37,587 nt of DNA from Bacillota bacterium (GCA_021323605.1 JAJPKS010000078.1:1-37587), one strand, 5' to 3'. Shown: positions 10,244 through 18,195, counted from the first letter of the stretch. Numbers and translations are program-made. The notes: generated by a model not told the origin, from the sequence alone.

Positions 10244-10246
10244 CGG

Positions 10247-10390
10247 CTAGGCCCTCGCGATCTGGAGGTACCAGAGGGCCAGGGCGATGGCCGTGATCAC
10301 GAGCACCACCGCCACGGTCGTTCCGGGCCTCATCGAACGGCGGAGGCCGACGGCGATGAACGCCGACACCATGAGGCCCACCCATTCCAT
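10247..10390 (-). CDS. Small 47-aa predicted membrane protein in EPS operon
   Basis: Not in the supplied track because it is short. Hand translation: MEWVGLMVSAFIAVGLRRSMRPGTTVAVVLVITAIALALWYLQIARA*. Two hydrophobic segments; lies between the Wzz-like and ligase-like genes with short spacers. Confidence 0.6.
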   Translation of the reverse strand: MEWVGLMVSAFIAVGLRRSMRPGTTVAVVLVITAIALALWYLQIARA

Positions 10391-10401
10391 GGTCCCGCCG
10401 C

Positions 10402-11478
10402 TCAGGTCGTGTGCGGGGCGCCCGGCGGGAGGGCGGCGGTGGCCTGCTCGTCCCGGCGCGGCGGGGGTGCGTCCAGCAGCGGCAGCGAGCCGAGCACCCG
10501 GAGCCCCAGGCTGCGCTCGACCTCGGCCGGGCTACCGAAGGTCCGATCGGAGTAGACCAGGGCCACCAGGGCCAGGAGCGAGAGCAGGAGCCCGATGAGC
10601 AGGCCGACGCCCGCGCCCATGGCGACCATCCTGAGCCGGCTCAGCGGTCGATCGGGAAGGGTGGGCGGATCGATGACGCGGAATTGAGAGCTGGTGCCGG
10701 CCGAGAGCTGATTGAGGTTGGACTGCGCCTCGTCGCGCTTCTGGATCAACTGCGCGTACTGCTGATGCGCCTGGCTGGCGATCTGTTGCAGGCCCGCCAG
10801 GGTGGGATCGGGTGGGGGGTTGGCGACCCTCAGCTCGGGATGTCGGGCGAGGTAGCTGGCCACCGCCGCATCGGCCTGGTTGACCTGGGTCAGCTCGTCG
10901 GCCGCCTGGCTCTGATACATGCTGAGCTGCTGCGCGGCTTGGGTGCGCTGGGCGGTGAGGACCTGGATGGCGAACTCGTTGAGCAGTGCCTGCAGGGTCG
11001 AGAGGGCGAGCCGCGGGTCCGAGTACTCGAAGGTGACGTTGACGATCTCGGGACCGGCTGCGGTGACCCTGACGTCTTTCTGGAGGAGCGCCTCGATGGT
11101 CTGGTTCAGCGTCTGCCGGTTCGGGGCCGAATTCGAGCCCAGGAGGCGACCGACCACCGTGCTCAGTGGGTTTGCAGCCGGCATGTGTCCGTGGATCACG
11201 TAGTCCTCGAGCCCGCTGCGATGGGCGACCGCCACACAGAACGACTGCGTGTTGAGCAGCTCCTGGAAGGTGTTGGCGCCGACCTGGGCCGGCGAGGAAT
11301 AGGCCGCGGAGGGGTCGGTGACGCCGGCGATCGAGTTGGACTGGAACCAGACCGAGGCCGATGCCTCGTAGGTGCGAGGCTGCGCCAGCACGAAGCCCAG
11401 GCTGATCGCGAAGACGGCCAGCACCGGTGCCGTCAGCGCCACCGGATGACGGAAGAACGCCTCCAGGTATCGCTCCAT
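10402..11478 (-). CDS. Chain-length determinant (Wzz-domain) polysaccharide co-polymerase
   Basis: MERYLEAFFRHPVALTAPVLAVFAISLGFVLAQPRTYEASASVWF..., a coiled-coil middle region, PPTLPDRPLSRLRMVAMGAGVGLLIGLLLSLLALVAL near the C-terminus; no kinase domain. Confidence 0.88.
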   Translation of the reverse strand: MERYLEAFFRHPVALTAPVLAVFAISLGFVLAQPRTYEASASVWFQSNSIAGVTDPSAAYSSPAQVGANTFQELLNTQSFCVAVAHRSGLEDYVIHGHMPAANPLSTVVGRLLGSNSAPNRQTLNQTIEALLQKDVRVTAAGPEIVNVTFEYSDPRLALSTLQALLNEFAIQVLTAQRTQAAQQLSMYQSQAADELTQVNQADAAVASYLARHPELRVANPPPDPTLAGLQQIASQAHQQYAQLIQKRDEAQSNLNQLSAGTSSQFRVIDPPTLPDRPLSRLRMVAMGAGVGLLIGLLLSLLALVALVYSDRTFGSPAEVERSLGLRVLGSLPLLDAPPPRRDEQATAALPPGAPHTT

Positions 11479-11487
11479 GGTGAGCCC

Positions 11488-12273
11488 TCAGTGGATGAAG
11501 AAACGCCGGAGCCAGGACGGAAGGCTGGAACGGGTCCCGTTCAGCAGCACGACCGGCTCGGCAGGGAGACACGCCACCGCCTCTCGCACCTTCCCGACCG
11601 GGGTCACCCGGGCCCGGACCACCAGCAGCGGATCGCCGAACGACTCCGCCAGGAGGGCGGCCGAGGGCGAGTGGAGGAGCGCCGGCAGGTCCCCGATGAC
11701 GACCTCGAAGAGCCCCTGGAGCTCCGCCAGGAGGTTCGACGAGGCCAGCTGGGAGGCCAGCCTGGGACCGGGGTCCTGGATCCGGCCGGCGGGCAGCACC
11801 GAGAGCCCCTCCCCGACCATCCGGAGCGCGGCGTCGACGGGTACCAGTCCGGCCAGGAGCTCGGCCAGCCCCGGGCCGGGCGGCAGCCCGAACCGGCCGG
11901 CGAGGCTGGGGGCGTCGATGTCGGCGTCGATCAGGAGGGTGGGGCGCCGGTACTCGCGCGCTTGCACGTAGGCCATGGCGATGGCGACGGTGCTGCGTCC
12001 CTCGCCGCGGAGCGCGCTGGTCACGCCGATGCGCGTGAGCCTGGAGCCACCCAGCCTGGGCATCAGGAGGCTACAGGCGCGGATCATCGGTTCGTCCACG
12101 ACCGGTCTGGGGAGATCGGGGTCGGTGCCCCGCACGACCGTCACCGTCGGAGAGGACGCGGCGGACGCCGTGGCCACGGGATCGGGCTCTACCTCGACGA
12201 CATCCCTCCCAACGCTTCCCACAGTCTCCGAGTCTATGGACGGGAAGGGGCCGGCGAGATGGGCGAATCCCAC
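11488..12273 (-). CDS. CpsD/CapB-like P-loop ATPase (BY-kinase-like, probably non-canonical)
   Basis: SALRGEGRSTVAIAMAYVQAREYRRPTLLIDADIDAPSLAGRFGLPPGPGLAELLAG, directly upstream of the Wzz-like gene. Exact start uncertain. Confidence 0.78.
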   Translation of the reverse strand: MGFAHLAGPFPSIDSETVGSVGRDVVEVEPDPVATASAASSPTVTVVRGTDPDLPRPVVDEPMIRACSLLMPRLGGSRLTRIGVTSALRGEGRSTVAIAMAYVQAREYRRPTLLIDADIDAPSLAGRFGLPPGPGLAELLAGLVPVDAALRMVGEGLSVLPAGRIQDPGPRLASQLASSNLLAELQGLFEVVIGDLPALLHSPSAALLAESFGDPLLVVRARVTPVGKVREAVACLPAEPVVLLNGTRSSLPSWLRRFFIH

Positions 12274-12438
12274 GCCGGGCGGGAATTCGTCCCGGGCGGC
12301 CCGTGACTCGTGTCCTCGGTCACGGCCGGCGGCCGTCGGACCCCGGCTGGAGGTGCACCCGCTCCGGCGGCCGGGCCGGCGCGCGAGCCCGGCCCGGGCC
12401 GCCTTCGAGGTCGGTACCGGGGTGGACCGGCGCCGCCG

Positions 12439-13251
12439 TCATCCCCGCACGCCCTCGCCGCGACCCCTCCCGCCCCCGGCCTCGGCGGGGCGACCCCCGG
12501 GCGCGCCGCGCCGACGCGGCCGCCCGGAGTGGTCCCAGTGCAGGCCGCATTCCTTGACCTGGTCTCGCTCCCACCACCAGCGTCCGGCCCGGGGGTCCTC
12601 CCCGGGCTGCACCGGCCGCGTGCAGGGGGCGCAGCCGATGGACGGGTAGCCGCGGTCGTGGAGGGGGTGATAGGGCACCTGGTGCCGGCGGACGTAGTCC
12701 CAGACCTGGTCCGACGTCCAGGCCGCGAGCGGGGCCAGCTTGGCGATCCCGCCATGGCCCTCGTCCAGGGCCACCACCGGGGTCGCCGCCCGGGTCGGCG
12801 ACTGGTCCCGCCGCAGGCCGGTCACCCAGGCGTCGCAGCCGCGCAGCGCCCGGGCCAGGGGCCGGCTCTTGCGGACCTCGCAGCACCGGAGCCGGAGCTC
12901 GGGCGAACGGTAGAAGAGGTTGACGCCGTGGCGACCGACCATCTCCGCCACCTCCCCCGGGTCCGGCGCCACCACCCTGACCCGCACCGGGTAGCGCCGC
13001 TGGAAGGCGTCGATGACCTCGTGCGTCTCAGGGGGGAGCCGGCCGGTGTCAAGGGTGATCACCTCGACCTGGTCCCGGAGCCGGCAGGCCATGTCGATGA
13101 GCACCGAGGACTCGACCTGGAAGCTGGCTACGATCGCCACCCGCGGGAACCGCGCGTAGGCGCGGGCCAGGATCTCCTCGGGTTCGGCCCCGGCCAGCTC
13201 GGCCCGGAGGCGTTCGATCTCGGTCCGGTCGAGGCCCGGCGGGGTGGCCAT
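12439..13251 (-). CDS. cysH: Assimilatory APS reductase ([4Fe-4S] type; thioredoxin-dependent adenylylsulfate reductase)
   Basis: FPRVAIVASFQVESSVLIDMA, LDTGRLPPETHEVIDAF, RCCEVRKSRPL, WVTGLRRDQSPTRA, GCAPCTRPV and KECGLH. The CC plus CxxC cysteines indicate the Fe-S APS-reductase class. Confidence 0.9.
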   Translation of the reverse strand: MATPPGLDRTEIERLRAELAGAEPEEILARAYARFPRVAIVASFQVESSVLIDMACRLRDQVEVITLDTGRLPPETHEVIDAFQRRYPVRVRVVAPDPGEVAEMVGRHGVNLFYRSPELRLRCCEVRKSRPLARALRGCDAWVTGLRRDQSPTRAATPVVALDEGHGGIAKLAPLAAWTSDQVWDYVRRHQVPYHPLHDRGYPSIGCAPCTRPVQPGEDPRAGRWWWERDQVKECGLHWDHSGRPRRRGAPGGRPAEAGGGRGRGEGVRG

Positions 13252-13253
13252 GG

Positions 13254-14987
13254 CTACGCCCCCCTGCCGCTCGGGACGGCGGCGAAGCGATCGGAGAGGG
13301 CCTCCACGCCGACCCGGTGGCACCAGTCCCCGAAGCGCTCCCCCGGCCGTCGTTCGTCGCGGAAGGCGGCGAGCACGGGGCGCAGCCGGTGCGGGATCTC
13401 GTCCAGGGGCACGTTGCGGGCGAAGAGGCGGTTCAGGCGCGTGCCCTCGAAGTCGCCGCCCAGGAAGACGTCGTACTTTCCCAGCGTCGTGCCCACGAAG
13501 CCGACGTCCCCCAGATAGGGACGAGCGCAGCCGTTGGGGCAGCCGGTCATCCGGTAGCTGATCCGTTCGCGCTCCAGCCCCAGCTCGGCCACCATGGCCT
13601 CGATCCGCCGGATCAAGCCCGGCAGCGCTCGCTCGGACTCGGCCACGGCCAGCCCGCAGGTGGGGAGGGCAGGGCAGGCCATGGCGTGCCGGAGGGTGTT
13701 GGAGAGCTCCTCGCTGAGCGGCACGCCGTGGGCGCGGAGGGTGCGCTCAACCTCCTGGCGTGCCCCCGGCTCCAGCCCGGCCAGGATCACGTTCTGCTGG
13801 GGGGTGAGGTAGAGCGTCGGCCGGAGTTCATCGACCAGCCGGCGCAGGGCGGTGCGCAGCCGGCGTTCCGCGACGTCGGCGATGCGGCCGTTCTCGACGT
13901 AGAGGCCGTAGAAGCAACCGCCGTCGCCCTGCTCGTGCCATCCCAGGTGGTCGTTCATCGCCATCCGGCGCACGGGCCGGAACTCCTCCAGGCGGAAGCC
14001 GGCCCGATCCTCCACCTGGTGCCGGAACCAGTCGACGCCCCGTTCGTGCAGGAGGTACTTGAGCCGGGCGTGGCGACGGTCGGAGCGGTTGCCGAAGTCG
14101 CGCTGGGTCGTGACCACGGCCCGGCACACCTCCACCGCCCGCTCGGGGGGCACGAAGCCCAGGGGCACGGCCACGGCGGGAAAGGTGTCGGGCTTGTTGG
14201 CCGTGCGTCCGAGGCTCCCTCCCACCAGCACGTCGAGGCCGGCCAGCCCGCCCTCGGGCGAGCGCAGGGCGATCAGGGCCAGGTCGTTGGCGTAGACGTC
14301 GACGCAGTTGTCTTCCTCCAGGGCGATGCCGGTCTTGAACTTCCGGGGCAGGTACCGGTCGCCGTAGAGGGGTTCGGTCTCCCGCCCCGAGGCGACCAGC
14401 CGGTCGTCGATCCAGATCTCGTGATAGGCGCGAGTGGCCGGGGTGAGCGCGCCCACCAGCTGCCGGAGCAGGGCTCCCACCTCCTCCCGGAGCCGGTCCC
14501 CGAGCGGGGCGGGACAGCACATGATGTTCCGCTCCTGGTCGCCGCATCCGCCCAGCGTGGTCATCAGGGCCTGGTTGATGGCCCGGATCGCCGTCCGGAG
14601 GTCACGCTTCAGGACCCCGTGCAGCTGGAAGTCCTGACGGGTGGTGACGCGGATGGTCCCGTTGCCCCAGCGCTCCGCGATCTCGTCGTGGGCCAGGTAG
14701 CCCTCGGGGCTCACCCGTCCGCCGGGGATGCGGGTGCGGACCATCATCACGTAGTGCTTGCCGCCGCCGCTGGCCCGGGCCGCCCGGCGCCGGTCGCGGT
14801 CGTCCTGCTGGTAGACGCCGTGGAACTTCAACACCTGGACCGCCTCCTCGGTGAAGGCGGGGGTGTCCTGCTCCAGCTCCTCGCGGAGGGTGCCCCGCAG
14901 GTGGTTGCTGGCGGCCTTGATGTGCTCGATGCGGGAGAGGCCCGCTCCGGTGCCGTTGCAGCCGCAGGTGGTGCACACGTGGCCCAC
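13254..14987 (-). CDS. Sulfite reductase, siroheme/[4Fe-4S] hemoprotein
   Basis: HIKAASNHLRGTL, KFHGVYQQDDRDRR, GYLAHDEIAERWGNGTIRVTTRQDFQLHGV, MACPALPTCGLAVAE and MTGCPNGCARPYLGDVGFVG. Alternative GTG start at 14976-14978 gives MCTTCGC.... Confidence 0.93.
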   Translation of the reverse strand: MGHVCTTCGCNGTGAGLSRIEHIKAASNHLRGTLREELEQDTPAFTEEAVQVLKFHGVYQQDDRDRRRAARASGGGKHYVMMVRTRIPGGRVSPEGYLAHDEIAERWGNGTIRVTTRQDFQLHGVLKRDLRTAIRAINQALMTTLGGCGDQERNIMCCPAPLGDRLREEVGALLRQLVGALTPATRAYHEIWIDDRLVASGRETEPLYGDRYLPRKFKTGIALEEDNCVDVYANDLALIALRSPEGGLAGLDVLVGGSLGRTANKPDTFPAVAVPLGFVPPERAVEVCRAVVTTQRDFGNRSDRRHARLKYLLHERGVDWFRHQVEDRAGFRLEEFRPVRRMAMNDHLGWHEQGDGGCFYGLYVENGRIADVAERRLRTALRRLVDELRPTLYLTPQQNVILAGLEPGARQEVERTLRAHGVPLSEELSNTLRHAMACPALPTCGLAVAESERALPGLIRRIEAMVAELGLERERISYRMTGCPNGCARPYLGDVGFVGTTLGKYDVFLGGDFEGTRLNRLFARNVPLDEIPHRLRPVLAAFRDERRPGERFGDWCHRVGVEALSDRFAAVPSGRGA

Positions 14988-14990
14988 CTC

Positions 14991-15173
14991 ACCTCCGCCC
15001 CGGGATGCCCCCGGGGGCGATCGTCGATGGGGAAACTGCCGGGCGGTGGGCGCCGGCCCTCACCGGTCCGAGGGCGGGCGTCCAGGCGAAGGGAAACAAG
15101 GTGATGATCTGCACCAGCGCACTCCTTTGCTGACCGATCTGACGTGGCGAGGTCGGCTGAGGGACGCGGAGGT
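14991..15173 (-). promoter_or_regulatory. Candidate translational attenuator: anti-SD (15166-15173, ACCTCCGC) paired with SD (14991-14998, GCGGAGGT)
   Basis: Exact 8-nt complementarity. The anti-SD starts 5 nt after the uORF stop codon. Confidence 0.5.
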
Positions 15174-15178
15174 CCCGG

Positions 15179-15268
15179 TCAGCTACACGCGCAGCTGGCG
15201 CAGCGCACGTAGTCCACCTCTCGACGGCGGGTCAAGAGCCAGCCCTCGGCGATGCGGACGGCGTGCAC
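15179..15268 (-). CDS. Candidate cysteine-rich leader peptide (uORF) of the sulfite reductase operon
   Basis: GTG-initiated 29 codons by hand: (M)HAVRIAEGWLLTRRREVDYVRCASCACS*. TACACT (-10-like) lies 7 nt upstream, so the mRNA may be leaderless. Positioned upstream of sulfite reductase with no intervening gene. Confidence 0.68.
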   Translation of the reverse strand: MHAVRIAEGWLLTRRREVDYVRCASCACS

Positions 15269-15275
15269 GCATCCC

Positions 15276-15281
15276 AGTGTA
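15276..15281 (-). promoter_or_regulatory. Predicted -10 box TACACT for leaderless uORF/sulfur operon transcript
   Basis: TANNNT with 7 nt to the GTG of the uORF. No convincing -35. Confidence 0.5.
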
Positions 15282-15321
15282 CGGTCTGCATGGGCGTCGG
15301 AGGACCGTCGCCAGGCCGGTC

Positions 15322-16467
15322 TCAGAAGGCCAGGTCCAGGGCTCGCCACTGGACGGTGAGCAGCGCCGCCAGCTCGCGAACGCGGTACCGCCAGCTCTCC
15401 GGAGCCTGCTCCCAGGCGAACTCCCCCGACATCAACCGGCCACTGGCCTCGAGGTCCTCCGGCACCACCAGCATGGCCTGGACCCCGGGCACGTGGGCGG
15501 CGAAGCGGTCCAGGTCCAGTTCGCTGCCGTGCCCCGGCATCCGGTTGACGACCAGGATGGTGGGCCGGCCGGTGTGACCCAGGGTGGCGAAGGCCTCGGC
15601 CACCACGCTGGCCGTCGAGGGCTCCGCGTCGCTGACCAGGAGGACCTGGTCGCAGGCACCGAGGGCGGCGCGGGCGGCGCGCTCGTGCAGCCCGGTCCCG
15701 CAGTCCAGGAGGATCACCCCCACCAGGTCCTGGAGCCGGCGGATGACCCGGGCGTAGACCGTCTGGTCGAGCCGGGCCATGCGCTCCGGGTCGATCGGCG
15801 TGGGGGCCACCATCAACCCGTGCACGGCACGGCCCAGGGCGGCATCGAGCCGGGGGACCGTCAGCCGGGGATCCTCGAGCAGCGCCAGCAGATCGTCGAC
15901 GAACACATGGTGCGCCGGCACGAGCGCGCGGCCGAGCGAGCCGTAGTCGGGATTGCAGTCCACGGCGACGATCCGGTCCCGGCGGAGCATGGCGAGCAGG
16001 GTTCCCAGGAGGGCGGTCACCGTGGTCTTGCCCACGCCGCCCTTGGGGGAGACCACCGCCACCGTGGCGCAGCGCTGGAGCCGGGGCTCGACGATGGCTT
16101 CCTCCAGGCGCCGCAGGTAGTCACTGGCCTGCCAGGCGCGGCGGGCCCGCTCCACCGCCCCCGGTCGGCGCCGGTGGGCCAGGGCGGTGAGGCCGAGCGG
16201 TGCTCCCTCCGTGTCCGACACCGCCCCTCCGACGCTCCGGCCGAGCACGGGATCGGGCGGGGCGCCGCGCCGGCGCCCGAGGACGGCGGCGCCCAGGGCC
16301 TCCCCGACCCGCTCTCCCCAGCTCAGGCGCCGGGGCAGGAGCGCGTGGGTACGCGCCGAGGGAGGCAGGGGAGGACCGAGCGCGTTCCCCTCCCGCTCGT
16401 CGCTGGGCGTCCCCGCCGCCGGCTCGGTGAGCTCGGCGGGACCTGCCCCCGGATCCGTCCTTCCCAC
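15322..16467 (-). CDS. MinD/ParA-superfamily ATPase with N-terminal extension (CpaE/TadZ or ESX-associated-like)
   Basis: Deviant Walker A VAVVSPKGGVGKTTVTALLGTLL, AVDCNPDYGSLGRAL, VILLDCGTGLHERAARAALGACDQVLLV. Start uncertain. Confidence 0.82.
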   Translation of the reverse strand: MGRTDPGAGPAELTEPAAGTPSDEREGNALGPPLPPSARTHALLPRRLSWGERVGEALGAAVLGRRRGAPPDPVLGRSVGGAVSDTEGAPLGLTALAHRRRPGAVERARRAWQASDYLRRLEEAIVEPRLQRCATVAVVSPKGGVGKTTVTALLGTLLAMLRRDRIVAVDCNPDYGSLGRALVPAHHVFVDDLLALLEDPRLTVPRLDAALGRAVHGLMVAPTPIDPERMARLDQTVYARVIRRLQDLVGVILLDCGTGLHERAARAALGACDQVLLVSDAEPSTASVVAEAFATLGHTGRPTILVVNRMPGHGSELDLDRFAAHVPGVQAMLVVPEDLEASGRLMSGEFAWEQAPESWRYRVRELAALLTVQWRALDLAF

Positions 16468-16621
16468 CCCGCGTCATCCTAGTCCACCGGCCCCCGGCTC
16501 GGGGAGGTCCGCCGGGCGCGGGTGCGGCCGGCCCGTGTCCGGCCCCCGCCGATGGCATCATCGACGGAGAGGACGGTCGGACCGGGCGACCGGCCCGGCG
16601 AGTACGGGAGGGTATGTCCAG

Positions 16622-18121
16622 GTGGAACTCGGAGCGAGCGACGAGCGGTCGGGTCGGGGGACGGGCCGGCGCGGCCCGAACCGGGGGGAGGGGGACGAGC
16701 TGAGGCGGCGCCTGGCGGCCGTGGTCGGGGCGGAGCACGTGATCGACGGCGGTGACGCGGAGGAGTTCACCCACGACGCCTCGTTCATGGAGCACGACCT
16801 CCTGTTCGTGGTCCGTCCCGCCGATACCGAGGAGGTCGCCGAGGTGGTGCGGACCTGCGCCGGGACCGGCACCCCGGTCGTGGCCCGAGGTTCCGGCACC
16901 AGCCTGGTGGGGGGGCCGGTCCCGCTCGCGGGAGGGGTGGTCCTGTCCCTGGACCGCCTGACCCACCTCGAGATCGACGTGCCCGACACGGTGGCGGTGG
17001 CGGGAGCCGGGGTGATCACGGCCCGGATCGACGAGGAGGCCGGCCGCCACGGCCTGATGTACCCGCCCGATCCGGCCAGCGTCGAGCTGTGCACGATCGG
17101 GGGCAACGTGGCCTGTAACTCGGGGGGCCTGCGCTGCGTCAAGTACGGCGTGACCGCCGACTACGTGATGGGGCTGACCGTGGTGCTGGCCGACGGCCGG
17201 GTGCTGCGGCTCGGCGGCCGGCTCCGGAAGCGATCTTCCGGGTACCGTCTCCTGCACCTGTTCGTGGGCTCGGAGGGCACGCTCGGGATCGTGACCGAGG
17301 TGGTGGTCAAGCTCGTGCCCCTGCCACGTCACCGGGCCACCGCCATGGTGACCTTCCGAACCGTGGAGGACGCGGCCGCGGCCGTGGCCCGGGTCATGGC
17401 CGCCGGCCACCTGCCCGCCGCCCTCGAGCTCATGGACCGTGCCACCCTGCGTCTGGTCCGGGACCGCCTGCCGGCCGGCTTCGATCCCGAGGTCGAGGCG
17501 GCGCTGATCCTGGAGCAGGACGGCAACGAACCGGGGCCGGTCCTCGACGAGCTGATGCGGATGGTCGAGATCCTGGGCGGGGTGGACGACCGCATCGCCC
17601 AGTCCAGTCTCGAGCGCGATCGGCTGTGGGACGCGCGCCGGAACTTCGGCAAGGTCCTCATGGCCAGCCGCCACCACCACTTCGCCGAGGACGTGGCCGT
17701 GCCCATCGGGGCGATCCCGGAGATGGTTCGCCGGGTGCGCCGCCTCGAGGAGGAGACGGGGCTCGAGATCTGCATCCTCGGCCACGCCGGCGACGGAAAC
17801 CTCCACCCCACGATCCTGTTCCGCGACGACCAGCGCCATCTGGTCAGCCGGGCCGCGGCTCGCATCTTCCGAGACGCCATCGCGCTCGGGGGCAGCATCT
17901 CGGCCGAGCACGGGCTGGGCGTGCTCAAGCGCGACTACGCCGAGGCGGAGCACGGCGCCCTGGCCGTGGGCCTGATGCGTCAGCTGAAGGCGCTCATGGA
18001 CCCGCAGGGCATCCTCAACCCGCACAAGGTGCTGCCCGAGCAGCCCGCCGACGACGACTTCCTGAACCGGATCCCGGGCTGGTCGAGGCCGGGGCCGCGG
18101 CGGATGGAGGCCGGAGTCTAG
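16622..18121 (+). CDS. glcD: FAD-binding oxidoreductase, glycolate oxidase subunit GlcD-like / D-lactate dehydrogenase family
   Basis: VARGSGTSLVGGPVPLAGGVVLSLDRL, YPPDPASVELCTIGGNVACNSGGLRCVKYGVTADYVMGL, LFVGSEGTLGIVTEVVVKL, GHAGDGNLHPTILF, EHGLGVLKRDY. GTG start chosen at 16622 after a GGGAGG-like RBS. Confidence 0.9.
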   Translation: MELGASDERSGRGTGRRGPNRGEGDELRRRLAAVVGAEHVIDGGDAEEFTHDASFMEHDLLFVVRPADTEEVAEVVRTCAGTGTPVVARGSGTSLVGGPVPLAGGVVLSLDRLTHLEIDVPDTVAVAGAGVITARIDEEAGRHGLMYPPDPASVELCTIGGNVACNSGGLRCVKYGVTADYVMGLTVVLADGRVLRLGGRLRKRSSGYRLLHLFVGSEGTLGIVTEVVVKLVPLPRHRATAMVTFRTVEDAAAAVARVMAAGHLPAALELMDRATLRLVRDRLPAGFDPEVEAALILEQDGNEPGPVLDELMRMVEILGGVDDRIAQSSLERDRLWDARRNFGKVLMASRHHHFAEDVAVPIGAIPEMVRRVRRLEEETGLEICILGHAGDGNLHPTILFRDDQRHLVSRAAARIFRDAIALGGSISAEHGLGVLKRDYAEAEHGALAVGLMRQLKALMDPQGILNPHKVLPEQPADDDFLNRIPGWSRPGPRRMEAGV

Positions 18122-18139
18122 CCCTCGGGGCGCGGCCGG

Positions 18140-18168
18140 GGGGCCGGCCGGCGGAGATGGCCGGCCCC
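18140..18168. other. Perfect 10-bp GC-rich inverted repeat between glcD-like and GT2 genes
   Basis: GGGGCCGGCC-ggcggagat-GGCCGGCCCC; no T-tract. Confidence 0.45.
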
Positions 18169-18195
18169 GGTCGCTGCTCTAGGATTAGGCCGCCC

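Noticed and set aside
8702-10555. 617-aa plus-strand ORF antisense to the ligase-like gene
   Set aside because: Composition (E/D/Q/H/R-rich, no hydrophobic core) is typical of the antisense frame of a membrane protein gene.
13317-15104. 595-aa plus-strand ORF antisense to sulfite reductase
   Set aside because: Mirror of a motif-rich real gene; V/H/G/A-biased composition.
15179-15271. Alternative minus-strand ATG ORF MRARRPHRRGLALDPPSRGGLRALRQLRV* overlapping the Cys uORF
   Set aside because: Its ATG is only about 4 nt from the -10-like box, too close for a normal start site, and the R-rich product lacks Cys codons. The GTG frame fits the spacing and the sulfur context better.
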